Source: Haemonchus contortus (Eukaryota > Nematoda > Chromadorea > Rhabditida > Trichostrongylidae). From it: a DNA stretch of 64,000 nucleotides. Under the pieces are notes generated by a model, which did no database searches, was not told the origin of the DNA, and worked only from the letters and a program-made list of their open reading frames with translations. Numbering within the stretch: position 1 is the first letter of the stretch; every line of letters begins with the position of its first letter. The translations under genes were made by a program, and so were the position numbers. The stretch is taken from positions 11,235,325 through 11,299,324 of the forward strand of contig LS997567.1 in NCBI GenBank assembly GCA_000469685.2. Reading direction: 5' to 3'. Shown in pieces: positions 60,104 to 64,000 of the stretch.

Positions 60104-61374
60104 TCAGGTTATGCATGTGTTTTTCGCCGTATTTATCCTTCGGTTTTTTGTAAGCATTGTTGATTCCGTCATCACGTAGGCGTGACGTGTGCATAATACT
60201 CTTTCATCACACTAAATATCACCCAGATACCCTGCATATGCAGACGTCAATGCCGCATCATCACCGCTGTGACAGAGTGTGCTTTCGCCACAGCATGGTT
60301 TTGTTTAACGATTTCGGCTGGAGTGCGAAGGAAGCCCATACCATAAAAGTGGAAACATACTCGGGGACGTCATCTCTTAATGCAAATGCAAGACTTGCTC
60401 GAAAGACTATACCAAAGGAATTTTTTTCTCTCGAAGATGCTCCGACGTCGGGTTGGCCAATGCGTTGGGTTTAGGTTTAGGAGTACTACTTTCCACCGTA
60501 GAGTAGGACCCGTACCCAACCACCAGGGTAACGGCGACCACGCCCGGCTATAATCCATCGACAATAGTACGTGGACCGGAACAGCTCGGCAAGGTAACAA
60601 AGCTTGGTCGATGGGTCCCACATGAACTGCACGCTCATGACCTCTCGAGGATAGTGGCCACCTGCTCTTCTCTTTTCATTTTCCAGAAGAGGCTGCACTT
60701 CCTCAACTCGATGGTCACTGAATGAGGAGGTGTTCTTTACGATAACCCTGTGGGGAAGCAGCAGTCGGTTGACAAACAAGAACAGCCGAAATCCACCAAA
60801 AGGCCGACCTTCACCCCGAGAAGGTTCTCCTAACTTGTTGGTGTAGAAAAGAGGCATTGAGCACTGGGAGGTGCTGGAGTAGGAGCAGAAAATTGATCTT
60901 TCAATTTCCGCAGTAGGATAATGTATGAAACCACCGCATATGTTGTCCTGCAGCGGAAATTGAAAGATCACGAATCGTGATCGTACTCGTGGATCGAATG
61001 CGGAAACCTACTTCCACCATGGCAAGGCTCCAACTCACACCGCAAAGGCGACCTAGGTCCAGCTGGGCAAGTAAGGATGGCTAATTATCGCCCTGCCCCC
61101 TACAGCCGTGACCTCGATCCTTCCGATTACTGGTCAGCAACCTGCAGCGCTTTATGAACGAAAAAAAACTTCGAAACAGAGGATGAGGTCAGGAAGGCAC
61201 TCGACGACTTCTTTAAGTCAGAGCCCCCGTCCTTCTAGGAGGAAGGAATAGACAAGCTGCCTGAGCGTTAGCATCGAGTAGTGGATGGTGATGGTGCATA
61301 TTTCTAATCTTCGGGTTGATTCGCTATATGGATACTTACAAAAAAGACGGGAGAAAACTTATGTATCAATCTAA
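60104..61374 (+). mobile_element. Mariner element with degenerate transposase, plus orientation
   Basis: The left end TATCAGGTTATGCATGTGTT and right end AACTTATGTATCAATCTAAC are imperfect inverted repeats about 1.27 kb apart. Plus-strand fragments run in transposase order: a helix-turn-helix region (near 60310-60470, ending FFSLEDAPTSGWP); EQLGKVTKLGRWVPHEL near 60575; FLNSMVTE (normally TGDEKW) near 60700; HGKAPTHTAKATQ (normally HDNARPH) near 61020; YSRDLDPSDYW near 61100; and DEVRKALDDFF near 61165. Stops and frameshifts abound. An inverted duplication of about 33 bases lies at 60895-60969. Confidence 0.8.
60895..60969. repeat. Short inverted duplication inside a mariner
   Basis: GATCTTTCAATTTCCGC at 60895-60911 is repeated in reverse complement at 60953-60969. 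Imperfect pairing continues inwards (33-base arms, 9-base loop). The right arm fits the expected transposase reading. The left arm appears to be a secondary inverted copy of it. Confidence 0.65.
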
Positions 61375-62324
61375 CATTGGTGATAGGAGACCTAGAACCG
61401 TACATTAGTCTTCAATTCAATAATATTGAGAAGAAAGAGATTCCCCGAGGTCGATACTGGAGGTTAATCGGAGATAATCCGTATAGATTAATCAAAATGA
61501 GGAATCACTTGCACACAGAAAGGCGAAAAGTTCGCACGGCTGGTACACCTTGCACCCAAGTTTCCACGGTCGCAGACATGCACGTAGCAGCGATTTCACG
61601 ACAATTACCGTAATCATCCACAGAGAATTCAAATGTCTCTCTAACATCAAGCATTGCGACAAGACGAGCGCGGCACGCAGTTCGGATACAAGATTCCATA
61701 CGCGGGCTAGCAGCTTTGAACGAAAATGTGAAGGTCATAGTTGTTACTGCAGCTTACACTTGAATAGCGCAGCCTGTTTCGGATCAAGCCAACAGAAATG
61801 CTACTAAAGCGCTTTATGAACAATCTGTAATGTAGGACAAAAGTGCTAGATTTACTACACACGTCAACATCCTTGAACATATAGAATTGCATATTTATCT
61901 GCGCAGTCGCTCGACCAATACGTATTGGAATTAGTTGTTGTAATACGGAATCATCCACTCATACCCCACGCCGATTTCTCGCACAAAGAGGAGCACGAGA
62001 TTGGAGAGAGTTTTGCTAGGCTTAGATGTTTCAAGGAGACGAAATGACAAGTGTAATACCCGGTCATCCTCAATAATGCTATCCAATGGGTCATGAAAAG
62101 GAGGATGCTATGGACGACCGATCAAATCATTAAACGTTTCCTTTAGGGAAGCAAGAAAAACTCCATTCGAGGTATAATCGGATTTGGAGCAGCTCTTGGC
62201 TGTTGACACCCCACTTGTCATCTAGTTATATAGTTTCACGAAAACACAGGGTAGAATATGTAGGTGATCAAGCGAGTTTTCACTATGCGATGCATTACTA
62301 CCTATTATATTGACCTGATCTCAT
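61375..62324. other. Unassigned DNA with a weak exon-like stretch (minus)
   Basis: On the minus strand, 61738-61505 is open and reads RMESCIRTACRARLVAMLDV and on, with a GTAATT donor-like site near 61610. No family match is known to me. Confidence 0.35.
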
Positions 62325-62466
62325 GACCTCTTTTGCTTGATTTTGGCCCCTTCGTTTTCTGATTATCATCGTAATATAATACATATGTATGTGACGACCT
62401 CTTTTGCTTGATTTTGGCCCCTTCGTTTTCTGATTATCATCGTAATATAATACATATGTATGTGAC
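62325..62466. repeat. Perfect 71-bp tandem duplication
   Basis: 62325-62395 and 62396-62466 are identical, starting GACCTCTTTTGCTTGATTTT and ending GTATGTGAC. Perfect identity means either a very recent duplication or an assembly artefact. Confidence 0.95.
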
Positions 62467-63198
62467 CCATATCACTGTCATGAACCTGAAAGTCTTCGGT
62501 TTACCTAGCATATGGGGTGTCCACTTTCAATATCATTAACACTGACTATTTTCTTTTCTTTTTGTTATAAAACCTGAATATTCTACATATATTTGAGGTA
62601 TGGCCTGCACTGATAGATAGTAATTCATATTTAACTATCAACTAAATTATGTAGAACTCATCACTTGGCTTTTAGGCGTCGCCACACTTAATTTCGTGAA
62701 CAGAATGCACGTGCGAAGATGAACTGCTGCTCCGAGAGTTCCTTTCTCGTCATCGCATACAAAATACTGCATATGCTACATAAGGGATTAGCTTGTACAT
62801 AAGTAGTTGACACCATGAATACCAGCATCCTGCAACATCCTTAGTGATCCGCTTGTGATTCACAAATCTCCGAATAATCAAATGTTAGTAATTGGCTGAT
62901 TTTTGACAGGTTCAAGATTTTACGATGAAACTGTTCGAGATCCATTCAAACTGACTTTCATGTAACATGTCAGTCGAAAGAGCCGCCAGTGGTGGATTGA
63001 AACGAAATCTAACACCCATACCTCACCTTTTTCGAATACACAGTCTACTAACTCGCTCAAAAAAATTAGTGCTCGATATTTTCATTACATTGTACATTGA
63101 GTAATGCGTAGTCAAAGTCATATGAGCCGTATTCAATGGGAATGGAGAGCTTAGCCACTCTACGAAGTCTCCCTCAACGTTGACCTCACCGTAGGTAA
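62467..63198. other. Unassigned DNA
   Basis: Nothing is recognised. Confidence 0.5.
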
Positions 63199-63500
63199 GT
63201 TAAAAGACAAAGGACAAAGTTTATGACGTTAATCAATCCCGCTCGAGAGATGCGCCCCGCCCTCGACTTCCGTTCAGAATCGTAGTGGCGTAATGAGTGC
63301 GTATGTGGCCTAGACAATGACTTGCGGTGGTAAGCCGATGTACAAGTCAGTGCTTTTATCCTCCCAGACAAGTCTGGTACCAATTAGCCGACCCGGAGGG
63401 ATGGAATGCTTGGTTGGCCTAGGCGGATATCAATCCGGGATTCGAACCCTTGATCGTGCGTGTGAGGTAGTGCGCCACTTGCCACTACACCACCCCCGCC
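63199..63500 (-). repeat. tRNA-derived SINE 1, well-preserved copy
   Basis: On the minus strand, from 63500, the head reads GGGGGTGGTGTAGTGGCAAG (box A consensus) and, 40 bases on, AAGGGTTCGAATCCCGGA (perfect box B with T-stem). A body of about 220 bases and a tail of CTTTGTCCTTTGTC repeats follow. Polymerase III transcription is expected from these boxes. The older copy is at 34631-34930. Confidence 0.8.
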
Positions 63501-64000
63501 CTCTCTCCGTAGGTTACTTACTTGCTTGGATTACTTGGCGACCCGTTATCAGCTGCGACTGCTCTTGCGCGGGTCCCAAGTTCTTTTCCACGATTTTCTA
63601 TCTTTAGCCAATGTCGCCATCGTAGAGGAGGTCAACCACGAGGCCGTTTCTTCTCGCGTTGTTCCCAGCACACACTCGTACTCCAACGACCGTCATCACG
63701 CCTTATCGGATGTCCAGCAAAGGTGTGTTTTGCTTCGTCGATGTGCAGAATAATATTGCAAACTCTAGACAACGAACGTATGTCTTCGTTATGCAGCCTG
63801 AAGAGCCGTTGTTGATGCAAGGTTATCCCGACCATTCGATGCTCGAGGGATATTTGCATCCTTCGTAGCTGGTTTTCGAGATTTTTCGTTAGAGACCAAG
63901 TTTCGCTTGCGTAGCTCAGGACTGGTAGCACCGTGGAGTTAAACAGGGTTGCTCGCAATTCGTCGTTCCTGGTATGTTCAATCACGTTTCTGATCGAGTT
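63501..64000 (-). pseudogene. RTE-like reverse transcriptase C-terminus, runs off the window
   Basis: The minus frame from the right edge to about 63632 reads RNDELRATLFNSTVLPVLSY, then ASETWSLTKN, RRMQISLEHRMVGITLH and HTFAGHPIRRDDGRWSTSV. This is the post-polymerase domain typical of RTE-type pol, but clearly not the same family as the copies at 14, 31 and 39 kb. The reading decays near 63630. The rest of the element lies beyond 64000. Confidence 0.75.

Noticed and set aside
60486..60971. 161-codon minus-strand open frame
   Set aside because: It is the shadow of the mariner transposase pseudogene, which reads recognisably on the plus strand.

Overview
This window looks like intergenic and intronic DNA from a parasitic, strongylid or hookworm-like nematode. 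That identification is inference. It rests on short exons with nematode-like splice sites, RTE and CR1 retrotransposon relics, mariner elements of the kind known from hookworms, and a very low density of host genes. No bacterial operon, phage or CRISPR array is present.

Host genes: the only one I support well is a rhodopsin-family (class A) GPCR, probably a neuropeptide receptor, on the minus strand between about 19.5 and 23.95 kb. Three exons covering TM2 to TM4 can be joined in phase. The first intron carries a DNA transposon and a second repeat. A possible two-exon gene lies at 49.9-50.5 kb, and other exon-like pieces are weaker.

Retrotransposons: a young RTE-type element at 13.5-17.3 kb (+) keeps endonuclease and reverse transcriptase in one frame broken by three nonsense codons. 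An older RTE copy lies at 38.7-41.5 kb (-). A heavily decayed one at 30.8-34.1 kb (+) is split by a Tc1-like element. The end of a different RTE-like element runs off the right edge (-). A CR1-like pseudogene fills 9.5-12.2 kb. An LTR-like stretch (about 25 kb) and an env-like relic (26.8-28.7 kb) may be the remains of one LTR element.

DNA transposons: at least nine TA-flanked mariner, Tc1 or IS630/maT elements or deletion derivatives are visible, starting at 5903, 8170, 21950, 31445, 35013, 46486, 49212, 55294, 56932 and 60104, with another partial copy at 58303. All transposases are broken.

Small repeats: two tRNA-derived SINE families occur (34.6 and 63.2 kb; and an inverted pair at 29.9/30.6 kb). 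Two families of GC-hairpin composite repeats end in microsatellite followed by TATATA: family 1 at 5.6-8.2, 36.1-36.9, 45.0-46.5 and 51.7-52.4 kb; family 2 at 21.0, 37.6, 48.9 and 51.1 kb. Three long palindromes (1.6, 28.0 and 54.5-54.9 kb) stand out. The overall picture is layered insertion: TA transposons sit repeatedly in the TATATA ends of the composite repeats.
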